From Oscillospiraceae bacterium (GTDB lineage Bacteria > Bacillota > Clostridia > Oscillospirales > Oscillospiraceae): a stretch of 64,000 bases of DNA. The position numbers were made by a program, and so were the translations under genes. Of the stretch, positions 43,797 through 52,836 are shown piece after piece; the stretch's first letter is position 1, and each line of letters opens with the position of its first letter. Below the pieces are notes generated by a model that saw only the letters and a program-made list of their open reading frames with translations, made no database searches and was not told the DNA's origin. The DNA lies in the NCBI GenBank assembly GCA_902795195.1, contig CADBKF010000001.1:62001-126000 (forward strand), in the 5' to 3' direction.

Positions 43797-44927
43797 TTAA
43801 ATTTTGCGGGCCAGCTGCTCGGAATACTGCGCCCGGAAGGCGGCGAAGCGGCCCTCGTCCAGCGCCTGGCGGATCTTTGCCATGAGTTGGTTGTAGAAGT
43901 AGAGATTGTGCATGACCGCCAGGCGCATGGCCAGCATCTCCTCGGCCTTGAACAGGTGGTGGATGTAGGCCCTGGAGTAGCGCCGGCAGACCGGACAGTC
44001 GCAGTGCTCGTCGATCGGCCGCTCGTCGCGCTCGTACTTGGCGTTTTTGAGGTTCCGCGCGCCCTCCCAGGTGAAGAGCTTGGCGTGCCGGGCGTTTCTG
44101 GCCGGCATCACGCAGTCAAAGAAGTCCACGCCGCGGGCAACGCCCTCGATGATGTTCGTCGGCGTGCCGACGCCCATGAGGTAGCGGGTCTTGTCCTTCG
44201 GCATGAAGGGTTCCACGGCCTCGATGATCTCGTACATGACCTCGGTGGGCTCGCCCACGGCCAGGCCGCCGATGGCGTAGCCGGGAAGGTCGAGGTCCGC
44301 GATCTTCTTCATGTTGTCGATGCGAAGATCTGCAAACGTGGCGCCCTGGTTGATGCCCCAGAGCATCTGCTGCGGGTTCACGGTGTCGGGCAGCCCGTTC
44401 AGCCGGGCGTTTTCCGCCTTGCAGCGCACCAGCCAGCGGTAGGTGCGTTCGCAGGAGGCCTTGGCATACTCGTAGGTCGCGGGGTTTTCCACGCACTCGT
44501 CAAAGGCCATGCAGATGTCCGAGCCCAGGTTGGACTGGATCTGCATGCTCTCCTCCGGACCCATGAAGATCTTGCGCCCGTCGATGTGGGAGGCAAAATA
44601 CACGCCCTCTTCCTTGATCTTCCGCAGGCTTGCCAGCGAAAAGACCTGGAAGCCGCCGGAGTCGGTCAGCATCGGGCCGTCCCAGGTCATAAACTTATGT
44701 AAACCACCCAGGTCGTGCACCAGCCGGTCGCCGGGGCGCAAATGCAGGTGATAGGTGTTCGACAGCTCCACCTGGCAGCCGATCTCCTTGAGATCCTTTG
44801 CAGACAGTCCGCCCTTGATGGCGCCCTGGGTGCCCACGTTCATGAACACCGGCGTCTGCACGGTGCCGTGCGCACAGGTGAATTCGCCGCGGCGGGCGGC
44901 GCCTTCGGTTTTCAGCAGTTTGAACAT
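43797..44927 (-). CDS. tgt: tRNA-guanine transglycosylase
   Basis: 376 residues, exchanging guanine 34 for preQ1 in queuosine tRNAs. The active-site region includes LTDSGGFQVFSLASLRKI with the general Asp, GIDRA-like GINQGATF, the nucleophile region GVDFFDCVMPARNARH, and the zinc site CDCPVCRRYSRAYIHHL. Together with queA 0.6 kb upstream it covers two consecutive steps of the pathway. No preQ1 riboswitch is apparent. Confidence 0.97.
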   Translation of the reverse strand: MFKLLKTEGAARRGEFTCAHGTVQTPVFMNVGTQGAIKGGLSAKDLKEIGCQVELSNTYHLHLRPGDRLVHDLGGLHKFMTWDGPMLTDSGGFQVFSLASLRKIKEEGVYFASHIDGRKIFMGPEESMQIQSNLGSDICMAFDECVENPATYEYAKASCERTYRWLVRCKAENARLNGLPDTVNPQQMLWGINQGATFADLRIDNMKKIADLDLPGYAIGGLAVGEPTEVMYEIIEAVEPFMPKDKTRYLMGVGTPTNIIEGVARGVDFFDCVMPARNARHAKLFTWEGARNLKNAKYERDERPIDEHCDCPVCRRYSRAYIHHLFKAEEMLAMRLAVMHNLYFYNQLMAKIRQALDEGRFAAFRAQYSEQLARKI

Positions 44928-44944
44928 AACAATACCTCGTTTGA

Positions 44945-44976
44945 CAGAAAACGGGAGCCTCCCGGGAGGCTCCCGT
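44945..44976 (-). terminator. Terminator after the lipoprotein gene
   Basis: A 26-bp perfect palindrome (ACGGGAGCCTCCC and its complement) with TTTT on the minus-strand side, between the lipoprotein and tgt. Confidence 0.82.
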
Positions 44977-44991
44977 CAGCATGGGCTCGGA

Positions 44992-45408
44992 TCAACCTTC
45001 GCCTTCGTAGACATAACCCTCATAGGTCTCCGTGCTCGAGCCGTCAGCGCTGGTCACGGTCAGGATGGCCGTTTCGCCGTCGGCCGAGAGGGCCAGCTTG
45101 TCGCCGATGGCCAGGGGCACATTGTAGACATCATAGTTCATGTTGTTTTCATCCACAACGCCGATGTCATACTCGGCGCCGTCTCCGGCGAAGCGCTCAA
45201 AGTCGATGTGGATGGAGGAACCGGGGCTGAGGCGGGCATAGTTCACAGGATCGGCCCATTCCTCCTCTGTGACAGGGCTGATATAGAGGCTGTGAACCAC
45301 GGTCGGCAGGTCGTTTTGAAAAACGACGTCTTCAGAGGGCTTCGACGAACAGGCGCACAGCGCCAAGAGCAGGACTGCAGCCAGCAGCAGGGCAATTCGC
45401 TGTTTCAT
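44992..45408 (-). CDS. Small lipoprotein with a beta-strand domain
   Basis: 138 residues. The basic start MKQR, a hydrophobic core and a lipobox-like LCAC with Cys20 indicate export and lipidation. The mature part is acidic, with VVHSLYISPVTEEEWADPVNYARLSPGSSIHIDF, a pattern of small exported proteins of unknown function. AAAGGAG precedes ATG 45408; an upstream in-frame ATG extends into non-signal sequence. Lies between queA and tgt but has its own terminator. Confidence 0.78.
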   Translation of the reverse strand: MKQRIALLLAAVLLLALCACSSKPSEDVVFQNDLPTVVHSLYISPVTEEEWADPVNYARLSPGSSIHIDFERFAGDGAEYDIGVVDENNMNYDVYNVPLAIGDKLALSADGETAILTVTSADGSSTETYEGYVYEGEG

Positions 45409-45487
45409 AGGACGAGCTCCTTTCCTTCGTGATGGTATGTTCATCATATCGCGCATTTGCCGTTTTGTCAAGCCAAAGCCCGGTTTT

Positions 45488-46531
45488 TCATCGGCCAGCG
45501 GCAGTTTCCGGAAGGATCAGCATCGCGTCTCCGAAGGAGAAGAAGCGGTAGCGCTCCTTGACGGCGATCTCGTAGGCGTGCATGGTGTTTTCATAGCCTG
45601 CAAACGCGGAGACCAGCATGATGAGCGTGCTCTCCGGCAGGTGGAAGTTGGTGATCAGCCCGTCCATCGCCCGGAAGCGGTAGCCGGGGTAGATGAAGAT
45701 CTCGGTCCAGGCGGACTTTTCCTCAAAATGGCCGTTCTCATCGGCCAGAGATTCCAGCGTCCGGCAGGAGGTGGTGCCCACGCAGATGATCCGGCCGCCG
45801 GCGGAGCGCGTGTCGTTGAGCAGCTTTGCGGTGGGCGCGTCGAGCATACAGAACTCCGCGTGCATGTGGTGGTCGGTGATCTCCTCGGCCTTGACCGGGC
45901 GGAAGGTGCCGAGGCCCACGTGCAGCGTCACATAGGCGATGGAAACGCCCTTGTCGGCGATCTTCTGCAGCAGCTCCTGCGTGAAGTGCAGGCCGGCAGT
46001 GGGCGCCGCTGCAGAGCCGTTGATCTTGGAATAGACGGTCTGATAGCGCTCCTGGTCCTGCAGCTCCTCTTTGATATAGGGCGGCAGCGGCATTTTGCCC
46101 AGCTGCTCGAGCAGCTCGAGGAAGATGCCCTTGTAGTGGAACTGCACGAGCTTGTTGCCGTCCTCTTTGGCGCCTACCACCGTGGCGGTGAGCAGGCCCT
46201 CGCCGAAGCTGAGCTCGGCTCCGACCGGCGTCTTTCTGCCGGGCTTGGTCAGGCACTCCCACACGCCGTCGCCCTTGTCCTGCAGCAGCAGGACCTCCAC
46301 CGCGCCGCCGGTGGCGCGCCTGCCCAGCAGCCTTGCCGGCAGAACGCGGGAGTTGTTCAGTACCAGGCAGTCGCCGGGCTGCAGATAGTCGATGACGTCG
46401 TAAAAATGCCGGTGCTCGAGCGCGCCGTCTTCCTTGTGCATCACCAGCAGCCTGGACCCGTCGCGCCGCTGCAGCGGCGTCTGGGCGATCAGCTCCTCGG
46501 GCAGGTCGTAGTAGAAATCATGTGTTTTCAT
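45488..46531 (-). CDS. queA: S-adenosylmethionine:tRNA ribosyltransferase-isomerase
   Basis: 347 residues. QueA transfers the ribosyl part of SAM to preQ1 in tRNA to form epoxyqueuosine. Family motifs: [61 protein letters not shown] and [20 protein letters not shown] 46531 follows GGAGGA; an upstream in-frame ATG at 46597 is unlikely. Confidence 0.96.
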   Translation of the reverse strand: MKTHDFYYDLPEELIAQTPLQRRDGSRLLVMHKEDGALEHRHFYDVIDYLQPGDCLVLNNSRVLPARLLGRRATGGAVEVLLLQDKGDGVWECLTKPGRKTPVGAELSFGEGLLTATVVGAKEDGNKLVQFHYKGIFLELLEQLGKMPLPPYIKEELQDQERYQTVYSKINGSAAAPTAGLHFTQELLQKIADKGVSIAYVTLHVGLGTFRPVKAEEITDHHMHAEFCMLDAPTAKLLNDTRSAGGRIICVGTTSCRTLESLADENGHFEEKSAWTEIFIYPGYRFRAMDGLITNFHLPESTLIMLVSAFAGYENTMHAYEIAVKERYRFFSFGDAMLILPETAAGR

Positions 46532-46568
46532 CCGGTTCCTCCGTTTCGTTTTGCGGGGGGGATTGTAA

Positions 46569-47897
46569 TTACTTCGCTGCAGCGTGAGCTTTGGCAACGT
46601 TCTGCCCGCCGCGCTTGCGGTAGTGCTTGGGCTCCTCCTGCTTGGGGTTGAGGGCCTTGTCGGGGATCTCGCCGGCCTTGGTCAGGGCGATCTTTGTGAG
46701 CATCGGGCCGACCAGCTCATAGATCAGCACCGAAAACAGCGTGATGGAGCGGATGATTGCGCCCTCGCTGCCGAGATCGGCTGCCACGGTCTGGGACATG
46801 CCCAGGGCCACACCGGCCTGGGGCAGCAGGGTGATGCCGAGCCATTTCTGGATCGTGGGCTCACATTTCATCATTCGGGTGCTGATGGCCGCGCCGCCGA
46901 TCTTGCCGGCGGAACGGAAGAGAATGTAGACGATGCCGGCCAGCACAACGGCGAAGCTGTTGAAGACCGAAAGGTCCAGCTCCGCGCCGGAGAGCACGAA
47001 GAAGAGCACGAACAGCGGGGCGGTCCAGCGCTCGGTCTTGCCCATGAGCTCCTCGGAGCTCTGGCAGATGTTGCAGAACACGGTGCCCAGCATCATGCAG
47101 ACCAGAAGGGGCGAGAACCCGAACTCCACGCCGCCGCCCAGCGCGAACGACAGCTTGGAGAGCGACACCGCCAGCACCACAAAGGTGATGGCCACGCTCA
47201 GCCGCTTGCTGCGGGAGTGGAACAGCTTTTCGATTTCGGTGTAGACAAAGCCCAGCAGGGTGCCCAGCAGCAGGGAGGCCAGCACCTCGAGCAGGGGATT
47301 GACCAGCACGCTCACCAGGCTCACGCCGCTGCCGCCGGAGAGGCTCTTGGCGATGCCGAAGCTGACGGAGAACACAATGAGGCCCACCGCGTCGTCAAGC
47401 GCGACGATCGGGAGCAGTATGTCAACCAAAGGGCCGCTGGCCTTGTACTGGTTGACGACCATCAGGGTCGCAGCCGGCGCGGTGGCGGTGGCGATGGCGC
47501 CCAGCGTGATGGCCACGGGCACCGTGATGACCTCAGGCATCAGAAGGTGGAGGATCAGCAGGCCGACGTCCACCAGAATCGTGGCGCACAGGGCCTGGAA
47601 GACCGCGACCACCGCCGCCTGGCGGCCGATCGCCTTGAGCTGGGAGACCCGGAACTCGTTGCCGATGGCAAAGGCGATAAAGCCCAGGGAGACGTCGGAG
47701 ATCGGATCCATCACGTCCACCGCGGCAAGGCTCGTAAAGCCGAGCCCGTTGATGCCCAGGCGGCCGAGCACAAAGGGACCGATCAAAAGGCCTGCGATCA
47801 GATAGCCCGTGACGGCCGGCAGCTTCAGCGGCTTGACCACGCGGGACATCATGAGGCCTGCAAACAATGCAACTGCGATCGATAGCAGCATTTCCAT
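46569..47897 (-). CDS. Cation:proton antiporter (CPA2/KefB-type Na+/H+ exchanger)
   Basis: 442 residues with about 12 TM helices. It has the CPA pattern: [16 protein letters not shown] in TM2, an [13 protein letters not shown] stretch and [15 protein letters not shown], with the paired acidic residues of ion-coupling TM5. The C-terminal tail is short and basic, with no TrkA-N domain. Ion specificity is unknown. It lies divergently from the lipoprotein at 48150, with back-to-back promoters. Confidence 0.88.
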   Translation of the reverse strand: MEMLLSIAVALFAGLMMSRVVKPLKLPAVTGYLIAGLLIGPFVLGRLGINGLGFTSLAAVDVMDPISDVSLGFIAFAIGNEFRVSQLKAIGRQAAVVAVFQALCATILVDVGLLILHLLMPEVITVPVAITLGAIATATAPAATLMVVNQYKASGPLVDILLPIVALDDAVGLIVFSVSFGIAKSLSGGSGVSLVSVLVNPLLEVLASLLLGTLLGFVYTEIEKLFHSRSKRLSVAITFVVLAVSLSKLSFALGGGVEFGFSPLLVCMMLGTVFCNICQSSEELMGKTERWTAPLFVLFFVLSGAELDLSVFNSFAVVLAGIVYILFRSAGKIGGAAISTRMMKCEPTIQKWLGITLLPQAGVALGMSQTVAADLGSEGAIIRSITLFSVLIYELVGPMLTKIALTKAGEIPDKALNPKQEEPKHYRKRGGQNVAKAHAAAK

Positions 47898-47917
47898 GGA
47901 TAAGACTTCTTTCTGTT

Positions 47918-47968
47918 TTGATTTTTTAGTGCAAATACGTATTATAGCGCCGGATTCGGAAAAAGCAA
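47918..47968. promoter_or_regulatory. Divergent overlapping promoters
   Basis: Plus strand: TTGATT (47918-47923), 16-bp spacer, TATTAT (47940-47945), towards the lipoprotein at 48150. Minus strand: TTGCTT (47963-47968), 16-bp spacer, TATAAT (47941-47946), towards the antiporter. The two -10 boxes occupy the same bases, so the promoters should be mutually exclusive. The plus transcript would have a leader of about 200 nt (47950-48149), in which I see no known riboswitch. Confidence 0.6.
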
Positions 47969-48149
47969 GCCCAAATTGCGTTTTCCGGATTTCTTTTTTG
48001 AGGAAAAGCAGAACCATGCGCAGTATTTTTCGACTTCCTGCGGAACCTTTTCGCGCCGGATGCGTCTAAATACCAAGCACAGGGGGAAGTATGCCCATTT
48101 GGAGAAAAACCAGGGGGCGGAAAAGAATTGCAATTCAGGAGGCATTTAC

Positions 48150-49439
48150 ATGAAACGTTTGCATATTTTGGCAGGACTTTTGGCGATTGCGGTGCTGTTT
48201 TCAGCCTGCATGGCAGGGCCGACGACGAACGACCCGGCAAATACGACGCCGGAGACGGCAGCCGTGCCGGAGCTGGAGATCCCAGCGGAGACCACCGAAG
48301 CACCCGCCCGGCAGACCACCGAAGTACCTGCGGAGGCGACCGCCGAGCCGACCGAAGCGGAGACCGCGCCGGAGACCACAGCGCATGTGCCGCAGGACGG
48401 CGACGAGTCAAGCGCATTTTCCGGTATTTTTTCCGGCTGCGACGAGACGATCTACGGCGTGCTCTACAACGCGCCGTTCACCAACGGTGAGCCCGCGCCC
48501 ACAGAGGTCTGGAACCGGGGCGAGTATGACCAGCTCGTGCTGATCCCGCGCTATGTGGGAACGACGGTGCGGGCCTATGAAATGGAGCTGGATGAAAACT
48601 GGCAGCCGGTGGCAAAGCAGGCACCCGTTTATACGACGGTTTCTCAGGACGGCTGCGTGATCGGTGCGAGCCTGCAGCGTCCGGAGGGCGCGCCGGCCTG
48701 GTATGTCGAGATGGAGCTGCCGGACGGCCGCTCTGCGGGCATGGCGCTGAGCTACAACGGCCGCTACGGCACGGCGCGCTATGAATTTCTGACCGATCCG
48801 TACGCCTCATCTCTGGTCCAGACGCCCTCTGTCATGGACGATTGGGCGCCGTCCATAGAGCGCTTCGGCAGCGACGTGGTCTGGGCCTATTGGCGCGCTG
48901 CGACGCGGATGGGCCTTGATCCCTGGGAGGCAACATCAGAGTTCTTCACCGAGCTCACCGAGATCGGTGATGGCGCGGCCTTCACCCTGCGGGAGGACCA
49001 GGACATGGAAAACGGCGTGTATCACTTTGACGCAGCCCGCTTCCACACGGCCTACTACACCGAGAAGGGCACCCTGGGCGAGGCGGTCCGGGCGCAGTAC
49101 AATCTCTATTCGTCCGTGGGCAACCGCTTCGGCATCCTGGGGCCGGACGACCCCTACCGGAACGACCCGCTGGTCTATCAGCTCAAGGGCCTGACGATCT
49201 ACAATCCTTCCCTGGCGGCCGCCACGGTGCGCATCCGGCTGGATCACGAGGATGTGGGCACCTTCGACCTCAGTGCCGGCGATTTCTGCACGCTGATCCC
49301 GTTGGATCTGCCGGAGTTCGAGGCCTCGCGGCCGGTGTCCGTGGATGTGGAGGTGCTGGAAACCTACTACGGTACGCCCGAGGAGGCGATCATCCAGGTC
49401 TGGCCCGGCATCGGCAGCAACATCAGCGGGGCGCTGTAA
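48150..49439 (+). CDS. Secreted lipoprotein with Thr/Pro/Glu linker
   Basis: 429 residues. Signal with lipobox LFSAC (Cys20 region), then a low-complexity Thr/Glu/Ala/Pro linker (about 25-90), then a 330-residue extracellular region. The latter begins with a beta part (TVRAYEMELDENWQPV) and contains a helical part with WRAATRMGLDPWEATSEFF. I do not recognise the domain. AGGAGG precedes ATG 48150. A HAD hydrolase follows in the same direction. Confidence 0.8.
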   Translation: MKRLHILAGLLAIAVLFSACMAGPTTNDPANTTPETAAVPELEIPAETTEAPARQTTEVPAEATAEPTEAETAPETTAHVPQDGDESSAFSGIFSGCDETIYGVLYNAPFTNGEPAPTEVWNRGEYDQLVLIPRYVGTTVRAYEMELDENWQPVAKQAPVYTTVSQDGCVIGASLQRPEGAPAWYVEMELPDGRSAGMALSYNGRYGTARYEFLTDPYASSLVQTPSVMDDWAPSIERFGSDVVWAYWRAATRMGLDPWEATSEFFTELTEIGDGAAFTLREDQDMENGVYHFDAARFHTAYYTEKGTLGEAVRAQYNLYSSVGNRFGILGPDDPYRNDPLVYQLKGLTIYNPSLAAATVRIRLDHEDVGTFDLSAGDFCTLIPLDLPEFEASRPVSVDVEVLETYYGTPEEAIIQVWPGIGSNISGAL

Positions 49440-49465
49440 TCATTATAATGTAAGGAGCCGAGACG

Positions 49466-50212
49466 ATGCGGCAATATCCGGCCTATATTTTTGACCTGTA
49501 CGGGACGCTCGTGGACATTCACACCGACGAGCGGCGCCCCGCCTTCTGGCGGCAGATCGCGGCAGATTTTGCGACCCACGGAGCGGCTTATGCTCCCCAT
49601 GCGCTGCGGGAGGCCTACCTGCGCGCCTGCGCAGCGGAGACGACGCGCCTGGCACAGACCGGCGGCTGTCCGGAAGAGGAGATCGAGATCGACCTTGCGC
49701 CGGTCTTCTCCGCGCTCTACAGCGCGAAGGGGATCGCGGCGGATGCGGCTTTGATCGCCGAAACCGCCTGGCAGTTCCGGCGGGCCTCGACCTGCCATCT
49801 GCGCGCCTATGCCGGCGCAGCCGAGCTGCTGCAGGCGCTGCGGGCACAGGGGAGAAGAGTGCTGCTGCTGTCCAACGCGCAGGCGCTGTTCACCTGGCCG
49901 GAGCTGCGGCAGCTGGGGCTGGCGGACGGCTTCGATGCGGTCTACATCTCATCGAGCTGCGGCTTCCGCAAGCCCGCCCGGCAGTTTATGGACCGCCTGC
50001 TGACAGAGCAGCGGCTCTCCCCGGAGGACTGCCTGATGATCGGAAATGACCCAAATTCCGATATGGCCGTTGCCAACGCCGTGGGAATGGACAGCTTTTA
50101 TCTCCGATCCGCCACCTCGCCGGACATCGCCCCGGAAAACGCCGCGGCAACGTATGCCCAGGCCCATATCGACCTCAGAAGGCTGAAAAAAGAACTGCTG
50201 CACAAAGAATAA
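49466..50212 (+). CDS. HAD superfamily hydrolase
   Basis: 248 residues. Motif I reads FDLYGTLVD, so the usual second Asp is Tyr, as in haloacid-dehalogenase-type members. LLLSNAQ is motif II, Lys in GFRKPARQF is motif III and MIGNDPNSDMAVANAVG is motif IV. A helical cap lies at about 18-95. Substrate unknown. The last six codons are part of the 25-bp terminator stem shared with ackA. Confidence 0.88.
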   Translation: MRQYPAYIFDLYGTLVDIHTDERRPAFWRQIAADFATHGAAYAPHALREAYLRACAAETTRLAQTGGCPEEEIEIDLAPVFSALYSAKGIAADAALIAETAWQFRRASTCHLRAYAGAAELLQALRAQGRRVLLLSNAQALFTWPELRQLGLADGFDAVYISSSCGFRKPARQFMDRLLTEQRLSPEDCLMIGNDPNSDMAVANAVGMDSFYLRSATSPDIAPENAAATYAQAHIDLRRLKKELLHKE

Positions 50213-50247
50213 ACCGCCCACCGGGCGGTTTATTCTTTGTGCAGCAG
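50195..50247. terminator. 25-bp perfect stem terminator partly inside coding sequence
   Basis: Arms 50195-50219 and 50223-50247 are exact complements around a three-base loop. The left arm contains the final codons and stop of the HAD gene. It serves both the HAD gene and the convergent ackA. Confidence 0.85.
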
Positions 50248-50260
50248 ATATAACAATCGT

Positions 50261-51451
50261 TTACTTGGACAGCTCCGCGGTATCCTGGGCGATGACCAGC
50301 TCTTCGTTCGTGGGGATGACCCAGACCGTGACCTTGGAGTCGGGCGCGGAGATGATGCGCTCGTCGCCTCTCTGGGCGTTCTTCTCGGGGTCGAGCTTGA
50401 CGCCGAGGAATTCCAGACCCTCGCAGACTGCGGCGCGGGTGTTGGCGCCATTTTCGCCGACGCCGGCGGTGAAGACCAGCACATCCAGACCGCCCAGGGC
50501 AGCGGCATAGGCGCCGATATACTTCTTGACCTCGTAGCAGAACTTCTCGAGGGCCAGCTTGCATTTTTCGTTGCCCTCAGCCGCACCGGCCTCGAGGTCG
50601 CGGAAGTCGGAGCTCAGCCCGCCGGACAGGGCCAGCACGCCGGACTTCTTGTTGAAGATCGTGAGCACCTCGTCGATGCTCTTGTTGTACTTGTTGGCAA
50701 TGAACTGCGCGACAGTGGTGTCCACGTCGCCGGCGCGGGTGCCCATGGGAACACCGGCCAGAGGGCCAAGGCCCATGGAGGTATCCTGGCACTTGCAGTC
50801 CTTGATGGCGCACAGGGAGGAGCCGTTGCCCAGGTGGCAGTTGATGACCTTGAGGTCAGTGCGGCCCATGAGCTTGGCAACGCGGTCGGCGATGTAGCGG
50901 TGGGATGTGCCGTGGAAGCCGTAGCGCCGCAGGGAGTCGTTCTCGTAATATTCGTCAGGGATGGCGTAGCGGTAGGCCTTGGGGGGCATGGTCATGTGGA
51001 AGGCTGTGTCGAACACCGCAACCTGCGGCTTGGTCGGCATGATCTTCTGGCAGGCCTCGATGCCCATGAGGTTGGCCGGGTTGTGCAGGGGGCCGAGGGG
51101 GATGCACTCGCGGATGGCTTCCTTGCAGGCATCGTCGATGCGGCAGGAGGCCGTGAACTTTGCGCCGCCGTGCAGCACGCGATGGCCGACGGCATCGATC
51201 TCATCGACGGACTTGACCACGCCGTTGACCTCGTCGACCAGGATATCCAGGACCGCGGTCATGGCCTCGGAATGGGTGGGCATGGGGATCTCACGGACGA
51301 CCTTGATGTCCTTGGCGGGCACCCGATGGGTCAGTCTGCCGTCGATGCCGATGCGCTCGCACAGGCCCTTGGCGAAGACGTCGCCGGTATCCGGGTCCAT
51401 CAGCTGGTACTTGAGCGAAGAGCTGCCTGCGTTGATGACAAGAATTTTCAT
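50261..51451 (-). CDS. ackA: Acetate kinase
   Basis: 396 residues, interconverting acetyl phosphate plus ADP and acetate plus ATP. Motifs: VINAGSSSLKYQL, GHRVLHGG, FDTAFHMTMPP, GFHGTSH and CHLGNGSS, with the phosphate-binding GVGENG. Complete. pta is not adjacent. It is divergent from tmcAL, whose enzyme uses acetate. TAGGAG precedes the ATG. Confidence 0.97.
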   Translation of the reverse strand: MKILVINAGSSSLKYQLMDPDTGDVFAKGLCERIGIDGRLTHRVPAKDIKVVREIPMPTHSEAMTAVLDILVDEVNGVVKSVDEIDAVGHRVLHGGAKFTASCRIDDACKEAIRECIPLGPLHNPANLMGIEACQKIMPTKPQVAVFDTAFHMTMPPKAYRYAIPDEYYENDSLRRYGFHGTSHRYIADRVAKLMGRTDLKVINCHLGNGSSLCAIKDCKCQDTSMGLGPLAGVPMGTRAGDVDTTVAQFIANKYNKSIDEVLTIFNKKSGVLALSGGLSSDFRDLEAGAAEGNEKCKLALEKFCYEVKKYIGAYAAALGGLDVLVFTAGVGENGANTRAAVCEGLEFLGVKLDPEKNAQRGDERIISAPDSKVTVWVIPTNEELVIAQDTAELSK

Positions 51452-51561
51452 ACGTCACACTCCTAAAAAATCTCTATGAATTCGTTGTATTTTGTGCTAA
51501 ACTACATACAGTTACATTGTATACCAAAATTTGCAGGATAGCAAGGGAAAATTTCGGAAAG
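51452..51561. promoter_or_regulatory. Divergent ackA / tmcAL control region
   Basis: The AT-rich 110-bp gap between the two divergent starts contains TATAC(C/A) boxes on both strands around 51520-51530 and TTGTAT near 51485. No single consensus promoter stands out. Both genes must be driven from here. Confidence 0.4.
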
Positions 51562-52752
51562 ATGAAAACTGTCGGGATCATTTGTGAATATAACCCGTTC
51601 CACAACGGCCACGCCAAGCAGCTGCGCCGGATTCGGGAACGATACGGCGAAAACGCGGCGATCGTCTGCCTGATGAGCGGCAATTATGTGCAGCGGGGCG
51701 AGCCGGCTTTGTTTGACAAGACGATCCGCGCCCGCGCGGCGGTGGAATGCGGGGCGGACCTCGTGCTCGAGCTGCCCGTGACCTATGCGCTTCGTTCTGC
51801 CGAGGGCTTTGCCGACGGCGGCGTGGAGCTTCTGGACGGCCTGGGCGTGGACGCGCTCTGCTTTGGCTGCGAGTGCGGCGACGATAATTTAATTATGTCA
51901 ACCGCAAGGGAGCTGTTGACGCCGGCGTTTGCAGAACGGCTGCACAAGGCGCTCGAGCGCGGCGTGTCCTTTGCAGCCGCCCGGGCAGAGGCGCTGGCGC
52001 AGACCCTGCCGCCGACCGCCCTGGAACGCCCAAACGACATTCTGGCGGTCGAATACTGCAAGGCGCTCCTCCGGCGTGGCAGCGGCATGGAGGTGTTTGC
52101 CATCGCCAGAGAAGGAGACTACCACGGGACGGCGGAAAACGCCGAAAACCCCTCTGCCTCCTTCCTGCGCGGGCAGATCGGGCGCGGAGAGGCTTGGCAG
52201 TCTGCTGTGCCGGAAGCTGCCGCGGCACTCTACGAGGCCGCGCCGCGCTATACCCTGGCAGCCGGGGAGCGGGCGGTGCTGGCAAGGCTGCGCACGCTGC
52301 CGGATGCGGTCTTCGAGGCCCTGCCCTTTGGCAGCGAGGGCCTGTGGCGGCGCTTCATGCGCGCCTGCCGGACGGAAGTGGGCGTCGAGGCGATCATCAC
52401 CGCCACCAAATCCAAGCGCTACGCCAGGACCCGCATCCAGCGGATGCTGATCTGCGCCTACCTTGGCCTGACGGAGACAGATCTGCAAAGTACGGCCCCC
52501 TATGTCCGCATCCTGGCCTTCAACGAGACCGGGCGTAACTTCCTCCGTGTGCAGAAAAACAAAAGAAGGACCTCTGAGATGATGTCTTTGCACAGCTATC
52601 AACCCCTATGTGTTAACGCAGGGCAAAGGCTTGAAAACGCAGAGCTCTATGAAAAAGAATGTCTTGCAGCAGATTTATTTTCACTATTATCAAATGAAAA
52701 CCCGTTGAGCTACAAAAAAGAACAAGACTATAGAACTTGGTATTGCAAATAG
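51562..52752 (+). CDS. tmcAL: tRNA(Met) cytidine acetate ligase
   Basis: 396 residues. The nucleotidyltransferase start VGIICEYNPFHNGH carries the HxGH motif, followed by MSGNYVQRGEPALFDK. TmcAL acetylates C34 of elongator tRNA-Met with ATP and acetate. The last 60 codons (from about 52590) become AT-rich, marking the edge of the island that follows; the tail (ECLAADLFSLL ... NPLSYKKEQDY) still resembles the family, so the gene seems intact. GGAAAG is a weak ribosome site. Confidence 0.92.
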   Translation: MKTVGIICEYNPFHNGHAKQLRRIRERYGENAAIVCLMSGNYVQRGEPALFDKTIRARAAVECGADLVLELPVTYALRSAEGFADGGVELLDGLGVDALCFGCECGDDNLIMSTARELLTPAFAERLHKALERGVSFAAARAEALAQTLPPTALERPNDILAVEYCKALLRRGSGMEVFAIAREGDYHGTAENAENPSASFLRGQIGRGEAWQSAVPEAAAALYEAAPRYTLAAGERAVLARLRTLPDAVFEALPFGSEGLWRRFMRACRTEVGVEAIITATKSKRYARTRIQRMLICAYLGLTETDLQSTAPYVRILAFNETGRNFLRVQKNKRRTSEMMSLHSYQPLCVNAGQRLENAELYEKECLAADLFSLLSNENPLSYKKEQDYRTWYCK

Positions 52753-52767
52753 TTTTATCAGGATAAT

Positions 52768-52803
52768 AAGAAATGGCCACGCTCTACGCGTGACCGTTTC
52801 TAT
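52768..52803 (+). terminator. Terminator after tmcAL
   Basis: An imperfect stem (AGAAATGGCCACGC against GCGTGACCGTTTCT) followed by a T-rich stretch. The next gene is convergent. Confidence 0.6.
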
Positions 52804-52836
52804 TCTTTTACTACCGAATATTTGGAAAATCTATCA

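Noticed and set aside
43797-46531. preQ1 riboswitch upstream of queA or tgt
   Set aside because: No H-type pseudoknot pattern or A-rich tail was found before either start.
47950-48149. Long leader of the lipoprotein considered as a riboswitch
   Set aside because: No conserved aptamer motif recognised and no clear terminator/antiterminator pair.
52590-52752. tmcAL considered truncated or fused at the island border
   Set aside because: Although AT-rich, the tail still carries the family-like ECLAADLFSLL and NP motifs and the length is normal.
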